Shown piece after piece: positions 40,657 to 53,935 of a stretch of 64,000 nt of DNA. Source of the stretch: Rhynchopus euleeides (Eukaryota > Euglenozoa > Diplonemea > Diplonemida > Diplonemidae); NCBI GenBank assembly GCA_963210315.1, contig OY723276.1, positions 1,798,001 through 1,862,000 of the forward strand, written 5' to 3'. The stretch's first letter is position 1. Every line of letters starts with the position of its first letter. The translations under genes and the position numbers were made by a program. A model generated the notes under the pieces. That model had not been told where the DNA came from and made no database searches. It saw nothing but the letters and a program-made list of their open reading frames with translations.

Positions 40657-41684
40657 GTGTTGTACTGAGGGATTTTCGCTCAGAAATGCTGAAGAATGAG
40701 CCGCCTCACAATATTGGTGACCCTCCACCATCTTCCCAGCACAACTGGAGAGCCACCCACTCTGCTGCAGTTTGCCGAAGCTAGTACCTGGCGCAATAAC
40801 CCAGCGCGTTCACTCCATCGACCTGTACAAGAAGCAGCCCAGCCAGTGGCACAAGCCCAGGCCGAAGGGGGATGACGTTCTCTCGGGGTACCCGAGGGAA
40901 CAGAGAGGTAACAGAGCGGGATATCCGTGGGATGTCCCTCGCTGTTACTCTCGTGTCTTCTGCAGGGTTCCACCTTGGTGTAGGATATCCAACGCGAGAA
41001 GCAACATCCCGTGGAGGTTATCCCATAGGATATCCTACCCAAGTTCTGGGAATCGAACCACCACCTACGGTTTTCACGCCCGAATACGCAGGCTCCATGA
41101 CAGCACATGGCGGACAGCCCAGAATCGAGCGCGGTGGCTCCAGCACATCTCCCGACGGCGTTCCCCCGAGGGGAGCCTCGCCCGGGTGTACTTTGCACAG
41201 AGGAGGGGCGACCCGTCTGGGATGTCGACTGCCGCAGTCACGGTGTCGACGACACGCAGCACCTGAGCGGGTTTTGAACCCGGGACCGTCAATTATCAGG
41301 CAGGACGTCAGGCCTTGGGGGGGGCGCCGACCCGGGCATGCCTGAGGACTTCCCGACAATACCGTTGAGCGGAATTTGGGGCGGGAAGCTGAGACGGGCA
41401 AATCTTGCGCTTCTGCTGAGCCCTATTTCTGGCCCACTTCTTGTACCCGTGCCTGCTGTACCAGGTGCCTGTTCCAGTCATCTGCCTCCCATCAGAGGAC
41501 GCATCTGAGAGACTCTCGTCTTTCGTCCCTGTGCCACATGCTCACAGGTGAGCACCACACCCAATATCAAGAAGACGATCAATCATGGAGGCATGGAGAA
41601 GGCGCATGACACAGTGAGCTGGACGCCAACAATAGTCACACTGTTCACAGCACAGCCACAGGGACAAGGTGCCAAGGGGCCAAT
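40657..41684. other. Non-coding region with inverted gtaggatatcc and B-box-like strings
   Basis: No gene recognised in about 1 kb. The text gtaggatatcc (near 40980) and its complement (41028-41038) are inverted about 50 bp apart. On the minus strand GGTTCGATTCC (41049-41059) and GGTTCAAAACC (41270-41280) resemble tRNA T-arm/B-box sequences, but no full cloverleaf can be built. They may be remnants of a tRNA-derived SINE. Confidence 0.4.
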
Positions 41685-41890
41685 TTTTTCGCGCGAAGCG
41701 CTTTTTTACCCCCTTTTTTTCGCGCGAAATGCGTTTTTTTTCCGCGCGAAATCCTTTTTTTTTTCGCGCGAAGCGCCTCTTTTTTCGCGCGAAATGCGCT
41801 TTTTTTTTCGCGCGAACCCCATTTTTTTTTACGCGCTCGCGCAGGGGTCCGGGGGGTTCGCGCGTAGCCAAAAATCTTCGCGCGAAGGGA
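41685..41890 (+). repeat. TTCGCGCGAA palindrome array 2
   Basis: At least five copies of TTCGCGCGAA or one-base variants, in T-run context and spaced 20-31 bp, then cttcgcgcgaag at 41877. Directly precedes the second T-A-T repeat, as the inverted counterpart does at 33.6-33.76 kb. Confidence 0.8.
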
Positions 41891-41935
41891 AACTATGTTT
41901 TTCGAAAATTCTGACCGAAAATGGGCACCTAAGGG

Positions 41936-42275
41936 GGGTGTCGACTTTTCCCGGTATTTCCCGGCTTTTCCCGGAAATTCCCGGTTCCCTGGTTTTTTTC
42001 CCTTGGCGAAAATCCGTGAAAAAATCCCCTCCGGAGGCCGGAAAAACCGGGAATCCAAAACCGGGAATGAAACTGCATCGACACCCCAGATTCCCGGTTT
42101 TTCCCGGTTTTCCCGGTTCCCGGTTTTTCGGGCCTGTGTTGTGGTAAGGCCGGGGTTTGTAGGGGGAGATGCTCGCATTTTTTTTTCGGGGCCAAAATGG
42201 GTAGTTTTTGGACATCAGAGGGCACTGCGACCACGCACAGGCCTCGGAAACGCGATTCTCGGGCCTCAAATGAGA
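41936..42275 (+). repeat. Structured T-A-T dispersed repeat, copy 2
   Basis: Begins GGGTGTCGACTT (41936) with TCGACACCCC inverted at 42078-42087. Arm 1 repeats tttcccgg, the middle arm repeats ccgggaa, and a second tttcccgg arm follows. The tail (gtggtaaggccgg, gatgctcgcatttttttt, tttttggacat) matches copy 1. It ends 40 bp before the 31-bp satellite array 3. Confidence 0.7.
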
Positions 42276-42315
42276 GACAGGTCCACACGAAAAAACGAAT
42301 AGTGATGAACCCACA

Positions 42316-45300
42316 GAGGTTGCCCCATGCCTTGGAACCTATCTGCGAGGTTGCCCCATGCCTGGGAACCTATGTTAGAGGTTGCCCCATGCCTTGGAAC
42401 CTATCTGCGAGGTTGCCCCATGCCTTGGAACCTATGTGAGAGGTTGCCCCATGCCTTGGAACCTATCTGCGAGGTTGCCCCATGCCTTGGAACCTATCTG
42501 CGAGGTTGCCCCATGCCTTGGAACCTATCTGCGAGGTTGCCCCATGCCTTGGAACCTATCTGCGAGGTTGCCCCATGCCTTGGAACCTATGTGAGAGGTT
42601 GCCCCATGCCTTGGAACCTATCTGCGAGGTTGCCCCATGCCTGGGAACCTATGTGAGAGGTTGCCCCATGCCTTGGAACCTATCTGCGAGGTTGCCCCAT
42701 GCCTGGGAACCTATGTTAGAGGTTGCCCCATGCCTTGGAACCTATCTGCGAGGTTGCCCCATGCCTGGGAACCTATGTTAGAGGTTGCCCCATGCCTTGG
42801 AACCTATCTGCGAGGTTGCCCCATGCCTGGGAACCTATGTTAGAGGTTGCCCCATGCCTTGGAACCTATGTGAGAGGTTGCCCCATGCCTTGGAACCTAT
42901 CTGCGAGGTTGCCCCATGCCTTGGAACCTATCTGCGAGGTTGCCCCATGCCTGGGAACCTATGTGAGAGGTTGCCCCATGCCTGGGAACCTATGTGAGAG
43001 GTTGCCCCATGCCTTGGAACCTATCTGCGAGGTTGCCCCATGCCTGGGAACCTATGTGAGAGGTTGCCCCATGCCTTGGAACCTATGTTAGAGGTTGCCC
43101 CATGCCTTGGAACCTATCTGCGAGGTTGCCCCATGCCTGGGAACCTATGTTAGAGGTTGCCGCATGCCTGGGAACCTATGTGAGAGGTTGCCCCATGCCT
43201 TGGAACCTATCTGCGAGGTTGCCCCATGCCTGGGAACCTATGTGAGAGGTTGCCCCATGCCTTGGAACCTATCTGCGAGGTTGCCCCATGCCTGGGAACC
43301 TATGTGAGAGGTTGCCCCATGCCTTGGAACCTATGTGAGAGGTTGCCCCATGCCTTGGAACCTATCTGCGAGGTTGCCCCATGCCTGGGAACCTATGTGA
43401 GAGGTTGCCCCATGCCTTGGAACCTATGTTAGAGGTTGCCCCATGCCTTGGAACCTATCTGCGAGGTTGCCCCATGCCTGGGAACCTATGTTAGAGGTTG
43501 CCCCATGCCTTGGAACCTATCTGCGAGGTTGCCCCATGCCTGGGAACCTATGTGAGAGGTTGCCCCATGCCTTGGAACCTATCTGCGAGGTTGCCCCATG
43601 CCTGGGAACCTATGTTAGAGGTTGCCCCATGCCTTGGAACCTATCTGCGAGGTTGCCCCATGCCTGGGAACCTATGTTAGAGGTTGCCCCATGCCTGGGA
43701 ACCTATGTGAGAGGTTGCCCCATGCCTTGGAACCTATGTGAGAGGTTGCCCCATGCCTTGGAACCTATCTGCGAGGTTGCCCCATGCCTGGGAACCTATG
43801 TGAGAGGTTGCCCCATGCCTTGGAACCTATCTGCGTGGTTGCCCCATGCCTGGGAACCTATGTGAGAGGTTGCCCCATGCCTTGGAACCTATCTGCGAGG
43901 TTGCCCCATGCCTGGGAACCTATGTTAGAGGTTGCCCCATGCCTTGGAACCTATCTGCGAGGTTGCCCCATGCCTGGGAACCTATGTTAGAGGTTGCCCC
44001 ATGCCTTGGAACCTATGTGAGAGGTTGCGCCATGCCTTGGAACCTATCTGCGAGGTTGCCCCATGCCTTGGAACCTATCTGCGAGGTTGCCCCATGCCTG
44101 GGAACCTATGTGAGAGGTTGCCCCATGCCTTGGAACCTATGTTAGAGGTTGCCCCATGCCTTGGAACCTATCTGCGAGGTTGCCCCATGCCTGGGAACCT
44201 ATGTGAGAGGTTGCCCCATGCCTTGGAACCTATGTTAGAGGTTGCCCCATGCCTTGGAACCTATCTGCGAGGTTGCCCCATGCCTGGGAACCTATCTGAG
44301 AGGTTGCCCCATGCCTTGGAACCTATGTGAGAGGTTGCGCCATGCCTTGGAACCTATCTGCGAGGTTGCCCCATGCCTTGGAACCTATCTGCGAGGTTGC
44401 CCCATGCCTGGGAACCTATGTGAGAGGTTGCCCCATGCCTTGGAACCTATGTTAGAGGTTGCCCCATGCCTTGGAACCTATCTGCGAGGTTGCCCCATGC
44501 CTGGGAACCTATGTGAGAGGTTGCCCCATGCCTTGGAACCTATGTTAGAGGTTGCCCCATGCCTTGGAACCTATCTGCGAGGTTGCCCCATGCCTGGGAA
44601 CCTATGTGAGAGGTTGCCCCATGCCTTGGAACCTATGTTAGAGGTTGCCCCATGCCTTGGAACCTATCTGCGAGGTTGCCCCATGCCTGGGAACCTATGT
44701 GAGAGGTTGCCCCATGCCTGGGAACCTATGTGAGAGGTTGCCCCATGTCTTCGAACCTATCTGCGAGGTTGCCCCATGCCTGGGAACCTATGTTAGAGGT
44801 TGCCCCATGCCTGGGAACCTATGTGAGAGGTTGCCCCATGTCTTGGAACCTATCTGCGAGGTTGCCCCATGCCTTGGAACCTATCTGCGAGGTTGCCCCA
44901 TGCCTGGGAACCTATGTTAGAGGTTGCCCCATGCCTTGGAACCTATCTGCGAGGTTGCCCCATGCCTGGGAACCTATGTGAGAGGTTGCCCCATGCCTTG
45001 GAACCTATGTTAGAGGTTGCCCCATGCCTTGGAACCTATCTGCGAGGTTGCCCCATGCCTGGGAACCTATGTTAGAGGTTGCCCCATGCCTGGGAACCTA
45101 TGTTAGAGGTTGCCCCATGCCTTGGAACCTATGTGAGAGGTTGCCCCATGCCTTGGAACCTATCTGCGAGGTTGCCCCATGCCTTGGAACCTATCTGCGA
45201 GGTTGCCCCATGCCTGGGAACCTATGTGAGAGGTTGCCCCATGCCTGGGAACCTATGTGAGAGGTTGCCCCATGCCTTGGAACCTATCTGCGAGGTTGCC

Positions 45301-48300
45301 CCATGCCTGGGAACCTATGTGAGAGGTTGCCCCATGCCTTGGAACCTATGTTAGAGGTTGCCCCATGCCTTGGAACCTATCTGCGAGGTTGCCCCATGCC
45401 TGGGAACCTATGTTAGAGGTTGCCGCATGCCTGGGAACCTATGTGAGAGGTTGCCCCATGCCTTGGAACCTATCTGCGAGGTTGCCCCATGCCTGGGAAC
45501 CTATGTGAGAGGTTGCCCCATGCCTTGGAACCTATCTGCGAGGTTGCCCCATGCCTGGGAACCTATGTGAGAGGTTGCCCCATGCCTTGGAACCTATGTG
45601 AGAGGTTGCCCCATGCCTTGGAACCTATCTGCGAGGTTGCCCCATGCCTGGGAACCTATGTGAGAGGTTGCCCCATGCCTTGGAACCTATGTTAGAGGTT
45701 GCCCCATGCCTTGGAACCTATCTGCGAGGTTGCCCCATGCCTGGGAACCTATGTTAGAGGTTGCCCCATGCCTTGGAACCTATCTGCGAGGTTGCCCCAT
45801 GCCTGGGAACCTATGTGAGAGGTTGCCCCATGCCTTGGAACCTATCTGCGAGGTTGCCCCATGCCTGGGAACCTATGTTAGAGGTTGCCCCATGCCTGGG
45901 AACCTATGTGAGAGGTTGCCCCATGCCTTGGAACCTATGTGAGAGGTTGCCCCATGCCTTGGAACCTATCTGCGAGGTTGCCCCATGCCTGGGAACCTAT
46001 GTGAGAGGTTGCCCCATGCCTTGGAACCTATCTGCGTGGTTGCCCCATGCCTGGGAACCTATGTGAGAGGTTGCCCCATGCCTTGGAACCTATCTGCGAG
46101 GTTGCCCCATGCCTGGGAACCTATGTTAGAGGTTGCCCCATGCCTTGGAACCTATCTGCGAGGTTGCCCCATGCCTGGGAACCTATGTTAGAGGTTGCCC
46201 CATGCCTTGGAACCTATGTGAGAGGTTGCGCCATGCCTTGGAACCTATCTGCGAGGTTGCCCCATGCCTTGGAACCTATCTGCGAGGTTGCCCCATGCCT
46301 GGGAACCTATGTGAGAGGTTGCCCCATGCCTTGGAACCTATGTTAGAGGTTGCCCCATGCCTTGGAACCTATCTGCGAGGTTGCCCCATGCCTGGGAACC
46401 TATGTGAGAGGTTGCCCCATGCCTTGGAACCTATGTTAGAGGTTGCCCCATGCCTTGGAACCTATCTGCGAGGTTGCCCCATGCCTGGGAACCTATCTGA
46501 GAGGTTGCCCCATGCCTTGGAACCTATGTGAGAGGTTGCGCCATGCCTTGGAACCTATCTGCGAGGTTGCCCCATGCCTTGGAACCTATCTGCGAGGTTG
46601 CCCCATGCCTGGGAACCTATGTGAGAGGTTGCCCCATGCCTTGGAACCTATGTTAGAGGTTGCCCCATGCCTTGGAACCTATCTGCGAGGTTGCCCCATG
46701 CCTGGGAACCTATGTGAGAGGTTGCCCCATGCCTTGGAACCTATGTTAGAGGTTGCCCCATGCCTTGGAACCTATCTGCGAGGTTGCCCCATGCCTGGGA
46801 ACCTATGTGAGAGGTTGCCCCATGCCTTGGAACCTATGTTAGAGGTTGCCCCATGCCTTGGAACCTATCTGCGAGGTTGCCCCATGCCTGGGAACCTATG
46901 TGAGAGGTTGCCCCATGCCTTGGAACCTATGTTAGAGGTTGCCCCATGCCTTCGAACCTATCTGCGAGGTTGCCCCATGCCTGGGAACCTATGTTAGAGG
47001 TTGCCCCATGCCTGGGAACCTATGTGAGAGGTTGCCCCATGTCTTGGAACCTATCTGCGAGGTTGCCCCATGCCTTGGAACCTATCTGCGAGGTTGCCCC
47101 ATGCCTGGGAACCTATGTTAGAGGTTGCCCCATGCCTTGGAACCTATCTGCGAGGTTGCCCCATGCCTGGGAACCTATGTGAGAGGTTGCCCCATGCCTT
47201 GGAACCTATGTTAGAGGTTGCCCCATGCCTTGGAACCTATCTGCGAGGTTGCCCCATGCCTGGGAACCTATGTTAGAGGTTGCCCCATGCCTGGGAACCT
47301 ATGTTAGAGGTTGCCCCATGCCTTGGAACCTATCTGTGAGGTTGCCCCATGCCTGGGAACCTATCTGCGAGGTTGCCCCATGCCTGGGAACCTATGTGAG
47401 AGGTTGCCCCATGCCTTGGAACCTATCTGCGAGGTTGCCCCATGCCTGGGAACCTATGTGAGAGGTTGCCCCATGCCTTGGAACCTATCTGCGAGGTTGC
47501 CCCATGCCTGGGAACCTATGTGAGAGGTTGCCCCATGCCTTGGAACCTATCTGCGAGGTTGCCCCATGCCTTGGAACCTATGTGAGAGGTTGCCCCATGC
47601 CTTGGAACCTATGTTAGAGGTTGCCCCATGCCTTGGAACCTATCTGCGAGGTTGCCCCATGCCTGGGAACCTATGTGAGAGGTTGCCCCATGCCTTGGAA
47701 CCTATGTGAGAGGTTGCCCCATGCCTTGGAACCTATCTGCGAGGTTGCCCCATGCCTGGGAACCTATGTGAGAGGTTGCCCCATGCCTTGGAACCTATCT
47801 GCGAGGTTGCCCCATGCCTGGGAACCTATGTGAGAGGTTGCCCCATGCCTTGGAACCTATGTTAGAGGTTGCCCCATGCCTTGGAACCTATCTGCGAGGT
47901 TGCCCCATGCCTGGGAACCTATGTTAGAGGTTGCCCCATGCCTGGGAACCTATGTGAGAGGTTGCCCCATGCCTTGGAACCTATGTGAGAGGTTGCCCCA
48001 TGCCTTGGAACCTATCTGCGAGGTTGCCCCATGCCTGGGAACCTATGTGAGAGGTTGCCCCATGCCTTGGAACCTATGTTAGAGGTTGCCCCATGCCTTG
48101 GAACCTATCTGCGAGGTTGCCCCATGCCTGGGAACCTATGTTAGAGGTTGCCCCATGCCTTGGAACCTATCTGCGAGGTTGCCCCATGCCTGGGAACCTA
48201 TGTTAGAGGTTGCCCCATGCCTGGGAACCTATGTGAGAGGTTGCCCCATGCCTTGGAACCTATGTGAGAGGTTGCCCCATGCCTTGGAACCTATCTGCGA

Positions 48301-51300
48301 GGTTGCCCCATGCCTGGGAACCTATGTTAGAGCTTGCCCCATGCCTTGGAACCTATGTGAGAGGTTGCGCCATGCCTTGGAACCTCTCTGCGAGGTTGCC
48401 CCATGCCTTGGAACCTATCTGCGAGGTTGCCCCATGACTGGGAACCTATGTGAGAGGTTGCCCCATGCCTTGGAACCGATGTTAGAGGTTGCCCCATGCC
48501 TTGGAACCTATCTGCGAGGTTGCCCCATGCCTGGGAACCTATGTGAGAGGTTGCCCCATGCCTTGGAACCTATGTTAGAGGTTGCCCCATGCCTTGGAAC
48601 CGATGTTAGAGGTTGCCCCATGCCTTGGAACCTATCTGCGAGGTTGCCCCATGCCTGGGAACCTATGTTAGAGGTTGCCCCATGCCTGGGAACCTATGTG
48701 AGAGGTTGCCCCATGCCTTGGAACCTATGTGAGAGGTTGCCCCATGCCTTGGAACCTATCTGCGAGGTTGCCCCATGCCTGGGAACCTATGTGAGAGGTT
48801 GCCCCATGCCTTGGAACCTATCTGCGAGGTTGCCCCATGCCTGGGAACCTATGTGAGAGGTTGCCCCATGCCTTGGAACCTATCTGCGAGGTTGCCCATG
48901 CCTGGGAACCTATGTTAGAGGTTGCCCCATGCCTTGGAACCTATCTGCGAGGTTGCCCCATGCCTGGGAACCTATGTGAGAGGTTGCCCCATGCCTTGGA
49001 ACCTATCTGCGAGGTTGCCCCATGCCTGGGAACCTATGTGAGAGGTTGCCCCATGCCTTGGAACCTATCTGCGAGGTTGCCCCATGCCTTGGAACCTATG
49101 TGAGAGGTTGCCCCATGCCTTGGAACCTATGTTAGAGGTTGCCCCATGCCTTGGAACCTATCTGCGAGGTTGCCCCATGCCTGGGAACCTATGTGAGAGG
49201 TTGCCCCATGCCTTGGAACCTATCTGCGAGGTTGCCCCATGCCTGGGAACCTATGTTAGAGGTTGCCCCATTCCTTGGAACCTATCTGCGAGGTTGCCCC
49301 ATGCCTTGGAACCTATGTGAGAGGTTGCCCCATGCCTTGGAACCTATCTGCGAGGTTGCCCCATGCCTGGGAACCTATGTTAGAGGTTCCCCCATGCCTT
49401 GGAACCTATCTGCGAGGTTGCCCCATGCCTGGGAACCTATGTTAGAGGTTCCCCCATGCCTTGGAACCTATCTGCGAGGTTGCCCCATGCCTGGGAACCT
49501 ATGTGAGAGGTTGCCCCATGCCTTGGAACCTATCTGCGAGGTTGCCCCATGCCTGGGAACCTATGTTAGAGGTTCCCCCATGCCTTGGAACCTATCTGCG
49601 AGGTTGCCCCATGCCTGGGAACCTATGTGAGAGGTTGCCCCATGCCTTGGAACCTATGTTAGAGGTTGCCCCATGCCTTGGAACCTATCTGCGAGGTTGC
49701 CCCATGCCTGGGAACCTATGTGAGAGGTTGCCCCATGCCTTGGAACCTATGTTAGAGGTTGCCCCATGCCTTGCAACCTATCTGCGAGGTTGCCCCATGC
49801 CTGGGAACCTATGTGAGAGGTTGCCCCATGCCTTGGAACCTATGTTAGAGGTTGCCCCATGCCTTGGAACCTATCTGCGAGGTTGCCCCATGCCTGGGAA
49901 CCGATGTTAGAGGTTGCCCCATGCCTGGGAACCTATGTGAGAGGTTGCCCCATGCCTTGGAACCTATGTGAGAGGTTGCCCCATGCCTTGGAACCTATCT
50001 GCGAGGTTGCCCCATGCCTGGGAACCTATGTGAGAGGTTGCCCCATGCCTTGGAACCTATCTGCGAGGTTGCCCCATGCCTGGGAACCTATGTGAGAGGT
50101 TGCCCCATGCCTTGGAACCTATCTGCGAGGTTGCCCCATGCCTGGGAACCTATGTTAGAGGTTGCCCCATGCCTTGGAACCTATCTGCGAGGTTGCCCCA
50201 TGCCTTTGAACCTATGTGAGAGGTTGCCCCATGCCTTGGAACCTATGTTAGAGGTTGCCCCATGCCTTGGAACCTATCTGCGAGGTTGCCCCATGCCTGG
50301 GAACCTATGTGAGAGGTTGCCCCATGCCTTGGAATCTATCTGCGAGGTTGCCCCATGCCTGGGAACCTATGTTAGAGGTTCCCCCATGCCTTGGAACCTA
50401 TCTGCGAGGTTGCCCCATGCCTGGGAACCTATGTGAGAGGTTGCCCCATGCCTTGGAACCTATGTTAGAGGTTGCCCCATGCCTTGGAACCTATCTGCGA
50501 GGTTGCCCCATGCCTGGGAACCTATGTTAGAGGTTGCCCCATGCCTGGGAACCTATGTGAGAGGTTGTCCCATGCCTTGGAACCTATGTGAGAGGTTGCC
50601 CCATGCCTTGGAACCTATCTGCGAGGTTGCCCCATGCCTGGGAACCTATGTGAGAGGTTGCCCCATGCCTTGGAACCTATCTGCGAGGTTGCCCCATGCC
50701 TGGGAACCTATGTGAGAGGTTGCCCCATGCCTTGGAACCTATCTGCGAGGTTGCCCCATGCCTGGGAACCTATGTTAGACGTTGCCCCATGCCTTGGAAC
50801 CTATCTGCGAGGTTGCCCCATGCCTTGGAACCTATGTGAGAGGTTGCCCCATGCCTTGGAACCTATCTGCGAGGTTGCCCCATGCCTGGGAACCTATGTT
50901 AGAGGTTGCCCCATTCCTTGGAACCTATCTGCGAGGTTGCCCCATGCCTTGGAACCTATGTGAGAGGTTGCCCCATGCCTTGGAACCTATCTGCGAGGTT
51001 GCCCCATGCCTGGGAACCTATGTGAGAGGTTGCCCCATGCCTTGGAACCTATCTGCGAGGTTGCCCCATGCCTGGGAACCTATGTGAGAGGTTGCCCCAT
51101 GCCTTGGAACCTATGTTAGAGGTTGCCCCATGCCTTGGAACCTATCTGCGAGGTTGCCCCATGCCTGGGAACCTATGTGAGAGGTTGCCCCATGCCTTGG
51201 AACCTATCTGCGAGGTTGCCCCATGCCTGGGAACCTATGTGAGAGGTTGCCCCATGCCTTGGAACCTATGTTAGAGGTTGCCCCATGCCTTGGAACCTAT

Positions 51301-52947
51301 CTGCGAGGTTGCCCCATGCCTTGGAACCTATCTGCGAGGTTGCCCCATGCCTGGGAACCTATGTGAGAGGTTGCCCCATGCCTTGGAACCTATGTTAGAG
51401 GTTGCCCCATGCCTTGGAACCTATCTGCGAGGTTGCCCCATGCCTGGGAACCTATGTTAGAGGTTGCCCCATGCCTGGGAACCTATGTGAGAGGTTGCCC
51501 CATGCCTTGGAACCTATCTGCGAGGTTGCCCCATGCCTGGGAACCTATGTGAGAGGTTGCCCCATGCCTTGAACCTATCTGCGAGGTTGCCCCATGCCTG
51601 GGAACCTATGTGAGAGGTTGCCCCATGCCTTGGAACCTATCTGCGAGGTTGCCCCATGCCTGGGAACCTATGTTAGAGGTTGCCCCATGCCTTGGAACCT
51701 ATCTGCGAGGTTGCCCCATGCCTGGGAACCTATGTGAGAGGTTGCCCCATGCCTTGGAACCTATCTGCGAGGTTGCCCCATGCCTTGGAACCTATCTGCG
51801 AGGTTGCCCCATGCCTGGGAACCTATGTTAGAGGTTGCCCCATGCCTTGGAACCTATCTGCGAGGTTGCCCCATGCCTGGGAACCTATGTTAGAGGTTGC
51901 CCCATGCCTTGGAACCTATCTGCGAGGTTGCCCCATGCCTTGGAACCTATCTGCGAGGTTGCCCCATGCCTGGGAACCTATGTGAGAGGTTGCCCCATGC
52001 CTTGGAACCTATCTGCGAGGTTGCCCCATGCCTGGGAACCTATGTTAGAGGTTGCCCCATGCCTTGGAACCTATCTGCGAGGTTGCCCCCTGCCTTGGAA
52101 CCTATGTGCGAGGTTGCCCCATGCCTTGGAACCTATCTGCGAGGTTGCCCCATGCCTGGGAACCTATGTGAGAGGTTGCCCCATGCCTTGGAACCTATGT
52201 GAGAGGTTGCCCCATGCCTTGGAACCTATCTGCGAGGTTGCCCCATGCCTTGGAACCTATGTGAGAGGTTGCCCCATGCCTTGGAACCTATCTGCGAGGT
52301 TGCCCCATGCCTTGGAACCTATCTGCGAGGTTGCCCCATGCCTTGGAACCTATCTGCGAGGTTGCCCCATGCCTTGGAACCTATCTGCGAGGTTGCCCCA
52401 TGCCTTGGAACCTATCTGCGAGGTTGCCCCATGCCTTGGAACCTATCTGCGAGGTTGCCCCATGCCTGGGAACCTATGTGAGAGGTTGCCCCATGCCTTG
52501 GAACCTATCTGCGAGGTTGCCCCATGCCTGGGAACCTATGTGAGAGGTTGCCCCATGCCTTGGAACCTATGTTAGAGGTTGCCCCATGCCTTGGAACCTA
52601 TCTGCGAGGTTGCCCCATGCCTTGGACCTTATCTGCGAGGTTGCCCCATGCCTGGGAACCTATCTGCGAGGTTGCCCCATGCCTGGGAACCTATCTGCGA
52701 GGTTGCCCCATGCCTTGGAACCTATCTGCGAGGTTGCCCCATGCCTTGGAACCTATGTGAGAGGTTGCCCCATGCCTGGGAACCTATGTGAGAGGTTGCC
52801 CCATGCCTTGGAACCTATCTGCGAGGTTGCCCCATGCCTTGGAACCTATGTTAGAGGTTGCCCCATGCCTTGGAACCTATCTGCGAGGTTGCCCCATGCC
52901 TGGGAACCTATGTGAGAGGTTGCCCCATGCCTTGGAACCTATGTGAG
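42316..52947. repeat. 31-bp satellite, array 3
   Basis: 10.6 kb, about 343 monomers of the same family as array 1, starting abruptly after ccacagaggttgcc. It contains a higher-order duplication of about 2.2 kb (see findings), one 30-bp monomer near 48890, and local variants such as aggttcccccatg (49386-49574) and ggttgcgcc (44028, 44336, 46227, 46535, 48366). Ends at the upstream region of truncated copy C. Confidence 0.97.
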
Positions 52948-53278
52948 CCCAAGTGTGAAAAACCGGTTTCATTGGGTCCACAGACATATTTTTGAGGTGG
53001 GTACACCCATTTTAGGTGACAATAACCCTTGTTTGGGGTCGGAAAAATTTTTATTACAATTTTTTCCCGTACATCCGGGGCCCTACCCCCCCCCCCCCCC
53101 CCCTCCCGGCCCGCCTTTTGGTGGGGCTGTGTCTGAAAGCTTTTTTGTGGTATGCAATGATTGCTGTGCCGAGGCTGTCGCTGCCACCCCCTCCTTTCCA
53201 AGGTGACACATCTGGTGGGTATTCTTCGCCACCAAGAGGCTCTGAAGGTTCCTTGAGGTTGAGGTAGGACTTAGAAGG
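52948..53278 (+). other. Upstream region of truncated copy C
   Basis: Same as 4441-4766 except for a longer C-run (18 rather than 13) and aaaaattttta in place of aaaatttttta. The 396-bp segment is absent. Confidence 0.7.
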
Positions 53279-53935
53279 ATGCGCCATGCGGCAAGGCTTG
53301 CCTTGTTCCTGGCAGCGCATGCCTGTGTGCTGGGAGGTGTCGGGGCATCCGTCCTGCTGAGCACCCTCAAAGCCGGGTTTGTGAATGTCGATTCGACAAC
53401 GTTCAGTGCGGCGGGAGGGAGGGCGGTGTTTATAGACAAGAAGGCGGAGCTGAAGGTCGTCTCTCTTCAAGATCTGAACGCCATCTCCGAGACAGCATCG
53501 ATGCCGGTGTCTGACGTCCTGTCGGCGCAACTCGTGTCGGGGTCGACGAAGACTGTCCTTATCACAGTCTATGCACAGAAGGTAAACTTTGCTAGGTTGG
53601 ACACCCTCCCAGTCTCCGACGGTGACACATGGGGTGACCAGTGGAACCTATGTGAGAGGTTGCCCCATGCCTTGGAACCTATCTGCGAGGTTGCCCCATG
53701 CCTGGGAACCTATGTGAGAGGTTGCCCCATGCCTTGGAACCTATCTGCGAGGTTGCCCCATGCCTGGGAACCTATGTTAGAGGTTCCCCCATGCCTTGGA
53801 ACCTATCTGCGAGTTTGCCCCATGCCTGGGAACCTATGTGAGAGGTTGCCCCATGCCTTGGAACCTATGTTAGAGGTTGCCCCATGCCTTGGAACCTATC
53901 TGCGAGGTTGCCCCATGCCTGGGAACCTATGTTAG
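53279..53935 (+). pseudogene. Surface-protein 5' fragment fused to satellite (copy C)
   Basis: ATG, signal peptide and the same 121 codons as copy A, joined to satellite at 53643 at the identical base. Because the monomers that follow differ, the open frame here runs about 97 residues into the satellite (218 in all) before a stop. This is the longest of the four chimeric ORFs. A variant monomer (gagtttgcc, 53811) lies within it. Confidence 0.75.

Noticed and set aside
41040..41290. tRNA gene on the minus strand (T-arm-like GGTTCGATTCC and GGTTCAAAACC)
   Set aside because: No matching acceptor, D-arm or anticodon arm can be built for either. At most these are SINE relics.
40680..41345. ORFs on both strands of 150-170 codons
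   Set aside because: Both are rich in Arg/Gly/Pro/Ser, overlap each other, lack recognisable motifs, and include palindromic gtaggatatcc sequence.
42316..52947. Possible CRISPR array (31-bp repeats)
   Set aside because: Repeats are directly adjacent with no unique spacers, there are no cas genes and the context is eukaryotic.
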